DNA of 39,741 bases from a bacterium (GTDB lineage Bacteria > Patescibacteriota > Microgenomatia > Levybacterales > UBA12049), in contig JAJYWL010000013.1 of assembly GCA_021791545.1 (NCBI GenBank), positions 1 to 39,741 of the forward strand, given 5' to 3'. This document shows, piece by piece, positions 14,981 to 23,034 of the stretch. Under the pieces are notes generated by a model that saw nothing but the letters and a program-made list of their open reading frames with translations, was not told the origin of the DNA and did not search any database. Numbering within the stretch: position 1 is the first letter of the stretch; the number at the start of each line of letters is the position of its first letter. A program made the position numbers and the translations under genes.

Positions 14981-15835
14981 ATGGTCCACAATCTGTCCGA
15001 AGAAAAACTCAAAGACCTCAAGTTAAAGGCAAATAAGATAAGAAAACTCGTAATTGAGGAACTTTCAGAAGCAAAATCTGGGCATAGCGCAGGGTCACTG
15101 GGAATGGCAGATATATTTTCAGCTTTTTATTTCCATATCCTAGATCATAACCCTAAAAACCCAAATTATGAAGAAAGAGATAGATTAATTCTCTCAAACG
15201 GACATATTTGTCCTGTAAGGTACGCTGCCATGGCTCTCTCAGGATATTTTCCTCTTGAAGAACTCAAGACTTTAAGAAAATTTGGTTCGAGACTTCAAGG
15301 ACATCCTCATAGAACATCACTTCCCGGTACTGAAACAACCTCTGGACCGTTGGGAGAAGGATTATCACAAGGAATAGGAATAGCTCTTACGGCAAATTTG
15401 GATAACAAAAAATATCATACTTATGTTATCGCCTCCGACGGAGAACATGAAGAAGGAAATACATGGGAAGCTGCGATGTTTGCCGGAAAAAACAAACTTT
15501 CAAATCTTACTTTAATAATAGACAGAAACAATATCCAAATTGACGGAAATACCGAAAAAGTAATGCCCCTGGAGCCTTTAAAAGAAAAATATTTAAGCTT
15601 TAACTGGAATGTAATTGAGGTAGACGGAAATGACATAGAAGAATTTATATTTGCAATAGAGAATGCCTTAAGCGAAAAATCTAAACCTACCGTTATTATT
15701 GCCCAAACTGTTCCGGGAAAAGGAGTTTCTTTCATGGAAAACGATTACCTATGGCACGGAAAAGCACCAAATCAAGAAGAGACCGAAAAAGCACTTTTGG
15801 AACTAAATGCTATAGAAAGAAAACTAAATGCTTAA
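14981..15835 (+). CDS. Transketolase, N-terminal subunit
   Basis: The 284-residue protein is the thiamine diphosphate-binding (PP) half of transketolase, encoded separately from the Pyr half. The motifs are GHSAGSLGMADIF (about 29-41), a His-rich HPHRTS loop, GPLGEGLSQGIG and the cofactor-binding SDGEHEEGNTWEAA (about 148-161), a form of the GDGxxxEGxxWEA signature. With the next gene it would form an alpha2beta2 enzyme that moves two-carbon units between sugar phosphates in the non-oxidative pentose phosphate pathway. The stop overlaps the start of the C-terminal subunit by eight bases, which implies coupled translation. A weak -35/-10 pair may lie just before the ATG. Confidence 0.92.
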   Translation: MVHNLSEEKLKDLKLKANKIRKLVIEELSEAKSGHSAGSLGMADIFSAFYFHILDHNPKNPNYEERDRLILSNGHICPVRYAAMALSGYFPLEELKTLRKFGSRLQGHPHRTSLPGTETTSGPLGEGLSQGIGIALTANLDNKKYHTYVIASDGEHEEGNTWEAAMFAGKNKLSNLTLIIDRNNIQIDGNTEKVMPLEPLKEKYLSFNWNVIEVDGNDIEEFIFAIENALSEKSKPTVIIAQTVPGKGVSFMENDYLWHGKAPNQEETEKALLELNAIERKLNA

Positions 15836-16817
15836 TCCTAATCTTAACTTAAACGAAAAGTTATTCGACAATCCCGAAAAAGTAGCAACCCGCGAAGGCT
15901 TTGGGCAGGCTCTGGTAAGGCTTGGTAAAATAAACCCCGATGTAGTCGTACTTACCGCCGATCTTAAAGAATCAACAAAATGCGAAGAATTTGCTAAAGC
16001 TTTTCCCAACCGTTTCTTTGAAGTAGGAGTTGCGGAACAAAACCTTGCAGCCGTAGCAGCAGGACTGGGAGTGAGCGGAAAAGTTCCTTTCATAGCTTCC
16101 TATTCAGTCTTTTCTCCCGGAAAAAACTGGGAAACAATTCGAACAACTATTGTATACAACAAAGCTAATGTCAAGATAGCAGGACATCATGCCGGAATAA
16201 TAACTGGACCTGACGGTGCTACCCACCAGGCGACAGAAGATTTAGCTTTAACTCAGAGTCTTCCCGGACTCTCTGTTTTTATTCCCTGTGATGCAATTGA
16301 GGCAAGAAAAATGACCGTTGAAAGCGCAGAAATTGAAGGTCCTGTATATCTTAGATACTCTAGAGAAAAGACTCCACTAATTACAACCGAAGAGACTCCT
16401 TCTCCAAAAGGAAAAGTTGCGACATTTTGGACGAGCGAAAAACCCCAAGTTACAATTTTTGCAACGGGACATATGGTTTATTATGCCCTTTTAGCAGCAA
16501 AAAACCTTGAACAAGACGGAATACAAAGCCTTGTTATTAACGTATCCTCACTGAAACCTTTAGATGAAGAAGGAATTATCGAAGCAGTTAAAAAAACAGG
16601 TTGCGGTGTAACAGTGGAAGATCATCAGATCATTGGAGGCCTAGGAAGCACAATCTCTCAAGTTTTAGCAAAAAATACTCCCGCGCCTTTAGAATTTATA
16701 GGACTTAGGGATGTTTTCGGCCAATCGGGTGAAGCATCTGAACTTATAAAAGAATATCAAATGGATGAAAAATCAATTGCTGAGGCCGCAAAAAAAGTTA
16801 TTAAAAGGAAGGGTTAA
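15828..16817 (+). CDS. Transketolase, C-terminal subunit
   Basis: The 329-residue protein carries the pyrimidine-binding and C-terminal transketolase domains. Marks are the REGFGQALVRLG start, TADLKEST, and FFEVGVAEQNLAAVAAGLG (about 64-82), with the catalytic Glu that activates thiamine diphosphate. GPDGATHQATEDLALTQSLP and a Rossmann-like C-terminal domain follow (TIFATGHMVYYALLAA). It pairs with the protein at 14981. A family member could instead act as a DXP synthase-like or dihydroxyacetone synthase-like enzyme, but the split form is usually transketolase. It meets the DUF2090 gene head-on through a shared TTAA. Confidence 0.92.
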   Translation: MLNPNLNLNEKLFDNPEKVATREGFGQALVRLGKINPDVVVLTADLKESTKCEEFAKAFPNRFFEVGVAEQNLAAVAAGLGVSGKVPFIASYSVFSPGKNWETIRTTIVYNKANVKIAGHHAGIITGPDGATHQATEDLALTQSLPGLSVFIPCDAIEARKMTVESAEIEGPVYLRYSREKTPLITTEETPSPKGKVATFWTSEKPQVTIFATGHMVYYALLAAKNLEQDGIQSLVINVSSLKPLDEEGIIEAVKKTGCGVTVEDHQIIGGLGSTISQVLAKNTPAPLEFIGLRDVFGQSGEASELIKEYQMDEKSIAEAAKKVIKRKG

Positions 16818-17704
16818 ATCTTAGAACTTGCAAATATTTCGTAAAGGTCTTCAAAAGCTGTGGCAATTTCCTCTTCTGCCTGTTCCTTAGTAGTATCTCC
16901 CGCTTTTACACTTTCCAAAATATCCCAAAAAATTGTTCTTCCTACAGCAAATCCTATTACTCCTTTTACTCTTGCGCCTGTCTCAAGCCATTCCTCAACT
17001 TTTTCCTCCGTCTCCCCTCTTCCTAATATGACAACTCCCGCTTCTCTTCCCCCCTGCCTTGCTTTCTCAACAGCCATTTTATAATCTTCTTCTTTATCCA
17101 TTCCCTCAAGTTTCCATACATCCGGCTCTACTCCGGCTTGCTGCATTTCGGTTATCATCTGTGCAGTAAGCTTGGGACGCAGAATTGCATCATAATCATC
17201 TCTTGAAGAAGTTTGAAACTTTGGAAGAACCAAGACCTCAAGAAGAAACCTAACATTGTTATCATGAGAAAAATCAGAAACTTTTTTTAATTTCTCGAGT
17301 TGCCTTACTTTAAGTTCCGGATCATCTTGAGGATTATACTTTACAAGTATCTTAGAAAAATCCGGAGAAAAATCCTTAAGCCTATCCAGAATTCCATCCA
17401 TTAATTCAAGTTCTGAAGTGCCGCTTTTTTCGAGAGTAAAAATAGTGATAAAACCATTCTTTTTTGCATCCTCAAGAATATCATTCCCGAATTCTTCGTC
17501 TACAAGGATTGCTGCATTTTCTTTCGGAACATCTACTAAAGCCTTCTTAAACCCTTCATAGATTATTTTTTTATATTCCCTGATTTCTGATTTTTGATCT
17601 TCGCTTAAATCATCTACTCCTTTTAGGGAAAACATTTTCTGGGCAAAGGTTGCCCTGTGGTCAAAAGCGAGAATATATAGATCTTTGTTATATCCCGATT
17701 GCAT
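16814..17704 (-). CDS. DUF2090 aldolase-like protein (IolC C-terminal type)
   Basis: The 296-residue protein is the DUF2090 TIM-barrel family, found elsewhere fused to the sugar kinase IolC and related to the 2-deoxy-5-keto-gluconate-6-phosphate aldolase. Marks are YILAFDHRATFAQKMF at the N-terminus, ILVDEEFG, KILVKYNP, FLLEVLVLP and DVWKLEG. These suggest a class I-like barrel. No other inositol catabolism gene is in view, so the substrate is probably another sugar phosphate. It meets transketolase convergently. A strong leaderless-type promoter lies at 17711-17740. Confidence 0.8.
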   Translation of the reverse strand: MQSGYNKDLYILAFDHRATFAQKMFSLKGVDDLSEDQKSEIREYKKIIYEGFKKALVDVPKENAAILVDEEFGNDILEDAKKNGFITIFTLEKSGTSELELMDGILDRLKDFSPDFSKILVKYNPQDDPELKVRQLEKLKKVSDFSHDNNVRFLLEVLVLPKFQTSSRDDYDAILRPKLTAQMITEMQQAGVEPDVWKLEGMDKEEDYKMAVEKARQGGREAGVVILGRGETEEKVEEWLETGARVKGVIGFAVGRTIFWDILESVKAGDTTKEQAEEEIATAFEDLYEIFASSKI

Positions 17705-17710
17705 ACCTTA

Positions 17711-17740
17711 ATATTGAAGGAGTTTGCTCATCTTTGTCAA
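17711..17740 (-). promoter_or_regulatory. Promoter TTGACA-18-CAATAT, leaderless start
   Basis: On the minus strand a perfect TTGACA (17735-17740) is 18 bases from CAATAT (17711-17716), which ends six bases before the ATG at 17704. There is no Shine-Dalgarno sequence. Confidence 0.7.
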
Positions 17741-17750
17741 GGCAACAAAA

Positions 17751-17785
17751 ATACCCGCCAGCGAGCCCCGCCGACGGGCAGCCCC
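17751..17785. repeat. GC-rich tandem imperfect repeat
   Basis: A 35-base patch of about 80% G+C lies in an AT-rich intergenic region. On the minus strand it holds CCCGTCGGCGGG and CTCGCTGGCGGG, 9 of 12 bases identical and 14 bases apart, followed by TATTTTT. It could be a dispersed GC-rich repeat or a terminator for leftward transcripts coming through from cysS. Confidence 0.5.
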
Positions 17786-17837
17786 AATTTTAACTTCAAA
17801 AAGTAAGAATAAGCTTAGAAAAAAGAAAGAAAAGTAA

Positions 17838-17867
17838 TTGACAGAACTAAACTAAAAGTGATATAAA
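17838..17867 (+). promoter_or_regulatory. Upstream promoter TTGACA-18-TATAAA
   Basis: TTGACA (17838-17843) and TATAAA (17862-17867) are 18 bases apart. The predicted start, near 17874, has no start codon close by, so this promoter would give the 57-residue gene a leader of about 50 bases or make a short RNA. It is the outer one of a tandem pair. Confidence 0.6.
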
Positions 17868-17876
17868 CACCCTCGT

Positions 17877-17912
17877 GGCTTAAAAGGTATTGACAAAGAT
17901 TTTTTTTAAGCC
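17877..17912 (+). repeat. 9-bp perfect inverted repeat around a -35 box
   Basis: GGCTTAAAA (17877-17885) and TTTTAAGCC (17904-17912) are perfect inverted copies with 18 bases between them. The interval holds the TTGACA of the inner promoter at 17890. It can act as an operator on DNA or as a hairpin in RNA made from the outer promoter. Confidence 0.6.
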
Positions 17913-17918
17913 TACGCT
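17890..17918 (+). promoter_or_regulatory. Inner promoter TTGACA-17-TACGCT, near-leaderless start
   Basis: TTGACA (17890-17895) and TACGCT (17913-17918) are 17 bases apart. The -10 ends seven bases before the ATG at 17926, as in other leaderless-type starts of this window. Confidence 0.6.
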
Positions 17919-17925
17919 TATTATT

Positions 17926-18099
17926 ATGATGGAAATTATTTCTGAAATTAAGCATTTTCTTGCTCCTTCGCAAGAACCTTCCTCGCACATCCTCACCCCT
18001 ACTCAAACATCAACAAGACCACTAGGAATAGAAATACTAAGAAAACAAGCAGAAATTAAAGCAAGACATTCAAGAAGACCTCTTTCCAGGGAAGTTTAA
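17926..18099 (+). CDS. Unassigned 57-residue protein
   Basis: This small protein starts MMEIISEIKHFLAP, has a Ser-Pro-Thr rich middle (SQEPSSHILTPTQTSTRP) and a basic C-terminal helix (GIEILRKQAEIKARHSRR). No family is recognised and there is no membrane helix. Two promoters in tandem point at it, and the inner one sets the ATGATG at 17926 as the start. It meets cysS convergently through the shared tetramer TTAA, the arrangement seen for other real gene pairs here. That context is the main support for calling it a gene. Confidence 0.65.
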   Translation: MMEIISEIKHFLAPSQEPSSHILTPTQTSTRPLGIEILRKQAEIKARHSRRPLSREV

Positions 18100-19424
18100 G
18101 TTTTATCCTCGACTCTGTAACCCATTTCAATTATCTTTTCTCTAATCTTATCCGCTTCTTCATACTTTCTTTCTTTCCTTAATTTTTCTCTTTCTTCCAA
18201 AAGCTTTTTAACTTCATCCGGCAATATCTTCTCTGTCTTTACGAATTTCTCCGATTCGTCGAGAGATAATCCCAAAACTTTGTCCATTTCTAATATGGTT
18301 GCAAGTTTTTCACCCGATGGAAGATCCGATTTCAATGTTTCCCAAACAAGGGATAAGGCTTGAGCGATATTAAGATCGTCATCAATAGCTTTTTTGAAAG
18401 AATCTAACCTTACTTCGGATACTTTCGCCTTATCTCCTAAGCCTGCTATTTCTTTTCTTAATCTTCCTAACGCGCTTTGTGCGGCTTCCAATGATTCCCA
18501 TGTAAAATTCATTTCCTGTCTATAATGAGTCTGAAGATAAAGGTATCTTAAAGCCAAAGGCTCAATTCCTTTTTCCTCCAAATCTTTTAAGGTATAAAAA
18601 TTGCCCAAGGATTTACTCATTTTCTTTCCGTCTACCAAAATATGTGCGCCATGAACCCAATATCTTACAAATGTTTCCCCTGTTTCTGCCTCAGATTGAG
18701 CTATCTCATTCTCATGATGAGGAAACATTAAGTCTATTCCTCCCGCATGTATATCAATTGTTTTCCCCAATATGCTCTGGCTCATAACCGAACACTCTAT
18801 ATGCCAACCCGGTCTTCCCTTTCCCCAAGGAGAATCAAAACCAACCTCGTCTTCTTCTACGGATTTCCATAAAGCAAAATCCTGAACATTATCTTTCTCA
18901 TATTCATCCGATAAAACACGCGTTCCTGTCTTAAGCTCTCTTTGGGATACGTTTGAAAGCTTTCCATAATTTTCAAACTTAGATATATCAAAATATACAG
19001 ATCCGTCATTTTCTACATAGGCATAGCCTTTCTCGACTAGATCTTTTATATAACTAATCATTTTCCCTACATATTCTGTTGCTCTGGGTTGTTCCTTTAA
19101 GGCTTTGGGGTCGATATTAAGTTTTTCTACATCCTCAAGAAAAAATTCGGTATATTCATCTGCTATTTTTTCTATAGTTGTTCCTCTTTCTTTTGCTCTT
19201 TTTATTATCTTGTCGTCTATATCGGTGATATTTTGTACGGCCTCTACATTAAAGCCGTTAAATTCCAAGGCTCTTCTTAATAGATCCGAAAATACGAAAG
19301 TCCTTAGATTTCCTATATGCATGTAATCGTAAACAGTGGGTCCGCAGGTATACATTGTGACTCTGGGGGGATTAATGGGCTTAAAATCTTCTATTGTTTT
19401 TGTAAGGGAATTAAATATCTTCAT
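18096..19424 (-). CDS. cysS: Cysteinyl-tRNA synthetase
   Basis: This 442-residue class I synthetase charges tRNA-Cys. The motifs are CGPTVYDYMHIGN (C27 and the HIGH-type HIGN at 36-39), the zinc ligands (a Cys in WHIECSVM and His/Glu in HHENEIAQSE), and KMSKSLGNF in the later part. The C-terminal domain is short, with a final helix (LLEEREKLRKERKYEEADKIR) typical of the family. It is the last gene of the long leftward cluster, 41 bases after the 149-residue gene. No Shine-Dalgarno sequence is visible; TATCCT ends ten bases before the ATG, so it may have its own promoter. Confidence 0.97.
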   Translation of the reverse strand: MKIFNSLTKTIEDFKPINPPRVTMYTCGPTVYDYMHIGNLRTFVFSDLLRRALEFNGFNVEAVQNITDIDDKIIKRAKERGTTIEKIADEYTEFFLEDVEKLNIDPKALKEQPRATEYVGKMISYIKDLVEKGYAYVENDGSVYFDISKFENYGKLSNVSQRELKTGTRVLSDEYEKDNVQDFALWKSVEEDEVGFDSPWGKGRPGWHIECSVMSQSILGKTIDIHAGGIDLMFPHHENEIAQSEAETGETFVRYWVHGAHILVDGKKMSKSLGNFYTLKDLEEKGIEPLALRYLYLQTHYRQEMNFTWESLEAAQSALGRLRKEIAGLGDKAKVSEVRLDSFKKAIDDDLNIAQALSLVWETLKSDLPSGEKLATILEMDKVLGLSLDESEKFVKTEKILPDEVKKLLEEREKLRKERKYEEADKIREKIIEMGYRVEDKT

Positions 19425-19465
19425 CTTAAACTTAAGGATATTTTACTTTATTGAAAGTAAAATGA

Positions 19466-19915
19466 CTAGCCCATAGCTCCCCTGAATCTTTCGGTTTGTT
19501 GTTGAGCTATGACTGTTGCGTCCAGTTTGGGTTTTTGAGCTTGTTTTTCTTGGAGTTCTGCCATTTCCTGTCTTTTCTCTTGTTCCAACTTCTCTGCTTT
19601 GGGAGGCTCTTTTGGTCTTAAAACCTCAAGAAGATTTTGATAGTACGCTGAGTGAAGTTCCTGCCTTAATTTATCCATTTTTGCTTTTCTTTGTAATTCT
19701 TCTTCATTCGGATCCGTAGTTTTAGTGTTTGGATCTGACGGAGCATAAAAATCTTTTATGACTTCTCTTGTTGCTTCACTTTGTGCGACTTTTTCGGAGC
19801 CTGTTATTTGTGCTTTAGCACCCTGTGCAATATCCGAAACTGCCTGTTTTGCCGAATCCGAGGCAGCGTTTTGTCCTTTCTCTATAAGTTCCCCGAGCAG
19901 AGAGTTCTTATCCAT
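19466..19915 (-). CDS. Unassigned 149-residue helical protein
   Basis: This soluble protein is almost entirely helical and charged. An Ala-Ser-Gln rich N-terminal part (ASDSAKQAVSDIAQGAK) is followed by a Lys-Glu-Gln coiled-coil region (RKAMKAKMDKLRQEL type) and a conserved-looking end, QQQTERFRGAMG. I do not recognise the family with confidence; similar proteins are typical of CPR genomes. Its start overlaps the stop of the PRTase-like gene by eight bases, so they are translationally coupled and may act together. Confidence 0.7.
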   Translation of the reverse strand: MDKNSLLGELIEKGQNAASDSAKQAVSDIAQGAKAQITGSEKVAQSEATREVIKDFYAPSDPNTKTTDPNEEELQRKAKMDKLRQELHSAYYQNLLEVLRPKEPPKAEKLEQEKRQEMAELQEKQAQKPKLDATVIAQQQTERFRGAMG

Positions 19916-21206
19916 TTTTATCTTTTACTTTCTCTAAAAATTCCCCCACCCATTTTTCCGCATCTCTTGGATCCATGTACATCGATATTATTCCGGAGCT
20001 TGTTTTTACATTATTTTTCACTCTTGCTCCCTTCAAAACATCATTTCCAAACTCAGATAATCTTGAGCCTTCTTTTCCCAAGTAATATCCCATCTGAAGA
20101 TCTATGATATCGGGAAAATCTTCTCCGTAATCACCTGTCTGACAAAGGTTCATAAAAGCAAGAAAAACATCCTGATAATCAAGAACTGCTTCATCCCTTG
20201 GAGGAACTAGCCAAAGACAGCTTTGAGGAAGAAAACCCAAAGGCAAAGCTGTATCTAAAAAGTATTTCCTGGTATTGAAATTACTTATATTCAAGGCCGA
20301 GACACCAAGAAAAGCAGGACCCTCGTCCTCTGTAATAAGAGGAAATCTTGTGTATTGTTCTTCTACATTATCTATGTAATTTGGATTTACAGCCCTTCTT
20401 ATTCTCTCCGCATACCTTTTTTGAAGCCTTCCTTCTTTGTTATCGACAGCAAAAATTGGAGTTACGGGATGTCCCAGTTCATTAAAAGCTTCGGAGATAT
20501 TCGTAACAGCTCTTCCGGATAAAACGGTATCTATGAGAATTATCTCCCTATTAGGATCCGAAGAGACGCTTCTAAGCGAATCGGCATACTCTTCGGGTGA
20601 TGAACCAAATGTCTTGAAAACATTGGGATTTACCTTACTTAAAAGAAAAAAATGCCAGGCTAAATCAAGACTTGAACCATCTCCATACAAAAGACTGTCT
20701 ATGGACTTTGCGCAAGAAGTTCTTAGGCCTTTAGCCAGATCTTCGGCATCGCTATTTACCCTTTCAACGTTAACCGATGCACTATTTTTTACTTTTGTCT
20801 GTGAAGAATCGGGATCAAAAAAGAGAGAAACATCTGCTGTAAATGGATAAAGAACAATATCTACAGTAGTCTCTCCTTCTTTAGCTGGAAGTTCTGAAGG
20901 TGCAAGATCCGGAGCAAGGTACTGGAAGATCTTACTTGGATAAAAATTCATTCTGGAAGGATTTCCCAAAGGACCCGAATCGTGTCCCTCTCTAAGCGAA
21001 TTAATTGCATTCAGGAAAATTGGAATGGCACCTCTTGAAGGAATTAATATAGTAGGTTTTTTACCTTCATCAATCATTCTTTCAACGGCATAGCTTAATT
21101 TTAATCCTACTTGTTCACAACCGTCTTTATAGTCTTTTATTTCTTTTTCGGAAAACACATGTTCCTGTTGCTGAACCTCCTCTGGTACACTCTGTGGTCT
21201 TTCCAT
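19908..21206 (-). CDS. Phosphoribosyltransferase-fold protein with C-terminal extension
   Basis: The 432-residue protein has a type I PRTase core split by an insert. KPTILIPSRGAIPIFLNAI (about 50-68) resembles the first strand and PPi-loop region. EIILIDTVLSGRAVTN (about 225-240) resembles the PRPP-binding motif, with IDTVLSGRA in place of the usual DDxxxTG. The next strand is TPIFAVDNKEG. About 150 residues follow that I cannot assign. Loss of one of the two PRPP-motif acids suggests altered or no transferase activity. It starts on the last base of the recR stop (TAATG) and is two genes from prs, which makes PRPP. Function unknown. Confidence 0.65.
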   Translation of the reverse strand: MERPQSVPEEVQQQEHVFSEKEIKDYKDGCEQVGLKLSYAVERMIDEGKKPTILIPSRGAIPIFLNAINSLREGHDSGPLGNPSRMNFYPSKIFQYLAPDLAPSELPAKEGETTVDIVLYPFTADVSLFFDPDSSQTKVKNSASVNVERVNSDAEDLAKGLRTSCAKSIDSLLYGDGSSLDLAWHFFLLSKVNPNVFKTFGSSPEEYADSLRSVSSDPNREIILIDTVLSGRAVTNISEAFNELGHPVTPIFAVDNKEGRLQKRYAERIRRAVNPNYIDNVEEQYTRFPLITEDEGPAFLGVSALNISNFNTRKYFLDTALPLGFLPQSCLWLVPPRDEAVLDYQDVFLAFMNLCQTGDYGEDFPDIIDLQMGYYLGKEGSRLSEFGNDVLKGARVKNNVKTSSGIISMYMDPRDAEKWVGEFLEKVKDKNG

Positions 21207-21811
21207 TAGTATGAACTCCTTCCTTCCATAGCCCTTTGAAGGGTTATGTCATCAGCATACTCTAAATCTGCTCCTACAGGAAGTCCCCTTCCTATTCTTG
21301 TTATTCTAATTTCCGGATTTAGATTTTTTATTTGTTTACTTAAATACATTGCCGTTGCCTCGCCTTCCATTGTAGGATTTGTGGCAAGGATTATCTCCTG
21401 AATATTCTTTCCGTTTTTAAGTCTTAACATTAACTGTTCAATAAAAATCTCGTCAGGTCCTATGTTATTTAAAGGATCAATCTTTCCGTGTAGGACGTGA
21501 TAAAGACCTTTATATCTATTCCCCTTTTCCAGGGCAAGAACGTCCAAGGGTTGTTCAACCACACAAATTGTCGAACCGTCTCTTTCTGCGTCCGCACAAA
21601 CACTGCATGGATTAGTGCTTCCTATCATATAACACTGTGAACATAAAATAGTTTCTTTTTTGAGGTTTTCAAGCGAGAGGGCAAACTTATCCAGTTCACC
21701 TTGGGGAACATGGAGAAGATAAAATGTAAGCCTCTGGGCGGTTTTAGGACCGACCCCCGGAAGCTTCTCAAATGATTCAATAAGATTTTGTATGGCTTTT
21801 GGAATTATCAT
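21206..21811 (-). CDS. recR: Recombination protein RecR
   Basis: The 201-residue protein has the RecR build: a helix-hairpin-helix (KLPGVGPKTAQRL, residues 17-29), a zinc finger (C57, C60, C69, C72) and a Toprim domain starting ICVVEQPLDVLALE, with the C-terminal GRGLPVGADLEYAD Walker-like end. RecR forms a ring that, with RecO, loads RecA on gapped DNA. It is nine bases after prs. The dnaX-ybaB-recR association is widely conserved, and here prs is inserted between ybaB and recR. Confidence 0.97.
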   Translation of the reverse strand: MIIPKAIQNLIESFEKLPGVGPKTAQRLTFYLLHVPQGELDKFALSLENLKKETILCSQCYMIGSTNPCSVCADAERDGSTICVVEQPLDVLALEKGNRYKGLYHVLHGKIDPLNNIGPDEIFIEQLMLRLKNGKNIQEIILATNPTMEGEATAMYLSKQIKNLNPEIRITRIGRGLPVGADLEYADDITLQRAMEGRSSY

Positions 21812-21820
21812 TTTTAAAAG

Positions 21821-22723
21821 TTAACTGGAAATAGCATTCGCTATTGTATCTGCTATTGAAATAATTTCAAGCTTTGGAAATTTCTTCTCCTCCGGAATAT
21901 ATACGGAATCAGTAAGATAAACTTTTTCGATAAGTTCATTTTCCAAGATTTCTGGAGCTTCTTTGGATAACACCCCGTGTGTTGCAAAGACATAAATTTT
22001 ATTTACACCTTTTTCTTTCAAAAGCTCTGCAGCCGCAATTATCGTTTTCCCGGTAGATATCATATCATCAACTATAAAAGCAGTTCTATCTTTTACTTCC
22101 CTGTCTATAGAAGCATCTCTTATGCTCCCTGTTTCCAGATCTCTATCTTTCTCTATTATTGCGTAGGGCATATTGTCCAACATTTCCGAAAGCTGTTTTA
22201 TTCTTCTTATTCCACCCATATCAGGTGTTACAAGAATTGTTTTACCTTCCAATGTTTCCATTATTTCTCTGATTTTTTGGGCGAAAAGAGGAAGAGCTGA
22301 TAAATGCAGCACCGGAATAGAAAAAACTTCAGGGATTTTTACAGAATGTAAATCTAAACAGACAATTTTCGAGAGACCTACTCTTTCGAGTGTTTCACTA
22401 ATAACTTCCAACGATACTGCTTCCCCACTTCTAAATACATGATCCTGTCTTTGGTATCCAAGATATGGAACTATTCCCGTTACCGATCTGGCGCCGCTCC
22501 TTCTTAAAGCATCTACTATTAAAAAAAGTTCCATGTAATTCTGATCGCCCGGAGTTGCCGTTGGCTGAATTACAAAAGTATCTTTTTCTAAAACGTCGTC
22601 GATAACCCTTATCCTTCTTTCACCATCGGGGAAAACAGTTATTTCTAGCGAAGATACGACAAGATTTAAATATCTTGCTACGCTTTCGGCTAATTCTTTG
22701 TTTGAACTTCCTGAAAAAATCAT
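21821..22723 (-). CDS. prs: Ribose-phosphate pyrophosphokinase
   Basis: The 300-residue enzyme makes PRPP from ribose-5-phosphate and ATP. It begins MIFSGSSNKELAESVARYL, has FPDGERRIRV near residue 33-42, GYQRQDHVFR for nucleotide binding and the PRPP loop AFIVDDMISTGKTI (about 213-226). It is slightly shorter than the usual 310-315 residues. The ribose-5-phosphate can come from the pentose phosphate genes in this window. It lies between ybaB and recR, 15 and 9 bases away. Confidence 0.96.
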   Translation of the reverse strand: MIFSGSSNKELAESVARYLNLVVSSLEITVFPDGERRIRVIDDVLEKDTFVIQPTATPGDQNYMELFLIVDALRRSGARSVTGIVPYLGYQRQDHVFRSGEAVSLEVISETLERVGLSKIVCLDLHSVKIPEVFSIPVLHLSALPLFAQKIREIMETLEGKTILVTPDMGGIRRIKQLSEMLDNMPYAIIEKDRDLETGSIRDASIDREVKDRTAFIVDDMISTGKTIIAAAELLKEKGVNKIYVFATHGVLSKEAPEILENELIEKVYLTDSVYIPEEKKFPKLEIISIADTIANAISS

Positions 22724-22738
22724 CTATTTTTTACCGCT

Positions 22739-23020
22739 TTAAGCACCACCTAAAAGTCCTGCCAAACCTCCCTGCATTTGGGAAAGTTTCTTTGCGGCAA
22801 CTTCCTGTGACTTTTTGATTGCTTCATTTACGGCTTCCTTTATATCATTATCGGATCTGCCGTTTGTCTTTATTTCTTTAAGTCTTTGATCACCTGTGAT
22901 GACTATTTCAACTCCGTTTTTTTCTACACTTACTTCTTCTGCCTGAAGTTCTTTTTGAATCTTCATGGCCTGATCTCTCATTTTTTTAAGTTCGCCTAAT
23001 TGTCCGAATGGATTATTCAT
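22739..23020 (-). CDS. ybaB: YbaB/EbfC nucleoid-associated protein
   Basis: This 93-residue protein starts MNNPFGQLGELKKMRDQAMKIQKEL and has the VSVEKNGVEIVITGDQRLKEIK strands and a final KLSQMQGGLAGLLGG. These are typical of YbaB/EbfC, a dimeric DNA-binding protein. The gene has a strong Shine-Dalgarno sequence (AAGGAGGTGA) seven bases before its ATG and lies 14 bases after dnaX, the conserved order in bacteria. Confidence 0.95.
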   Translation of the reverse strand: MNNPFGQLGELKKMRDQAMKIQKELQAEEVSVEKNGVEIVITGDQRLKEIKTNGRSDNDIKEAVNEAIKKSQEVAAKKLSQMQGGLAGLLGGA

Positions 23021-23034
23021 TAATTTTCACCTCC

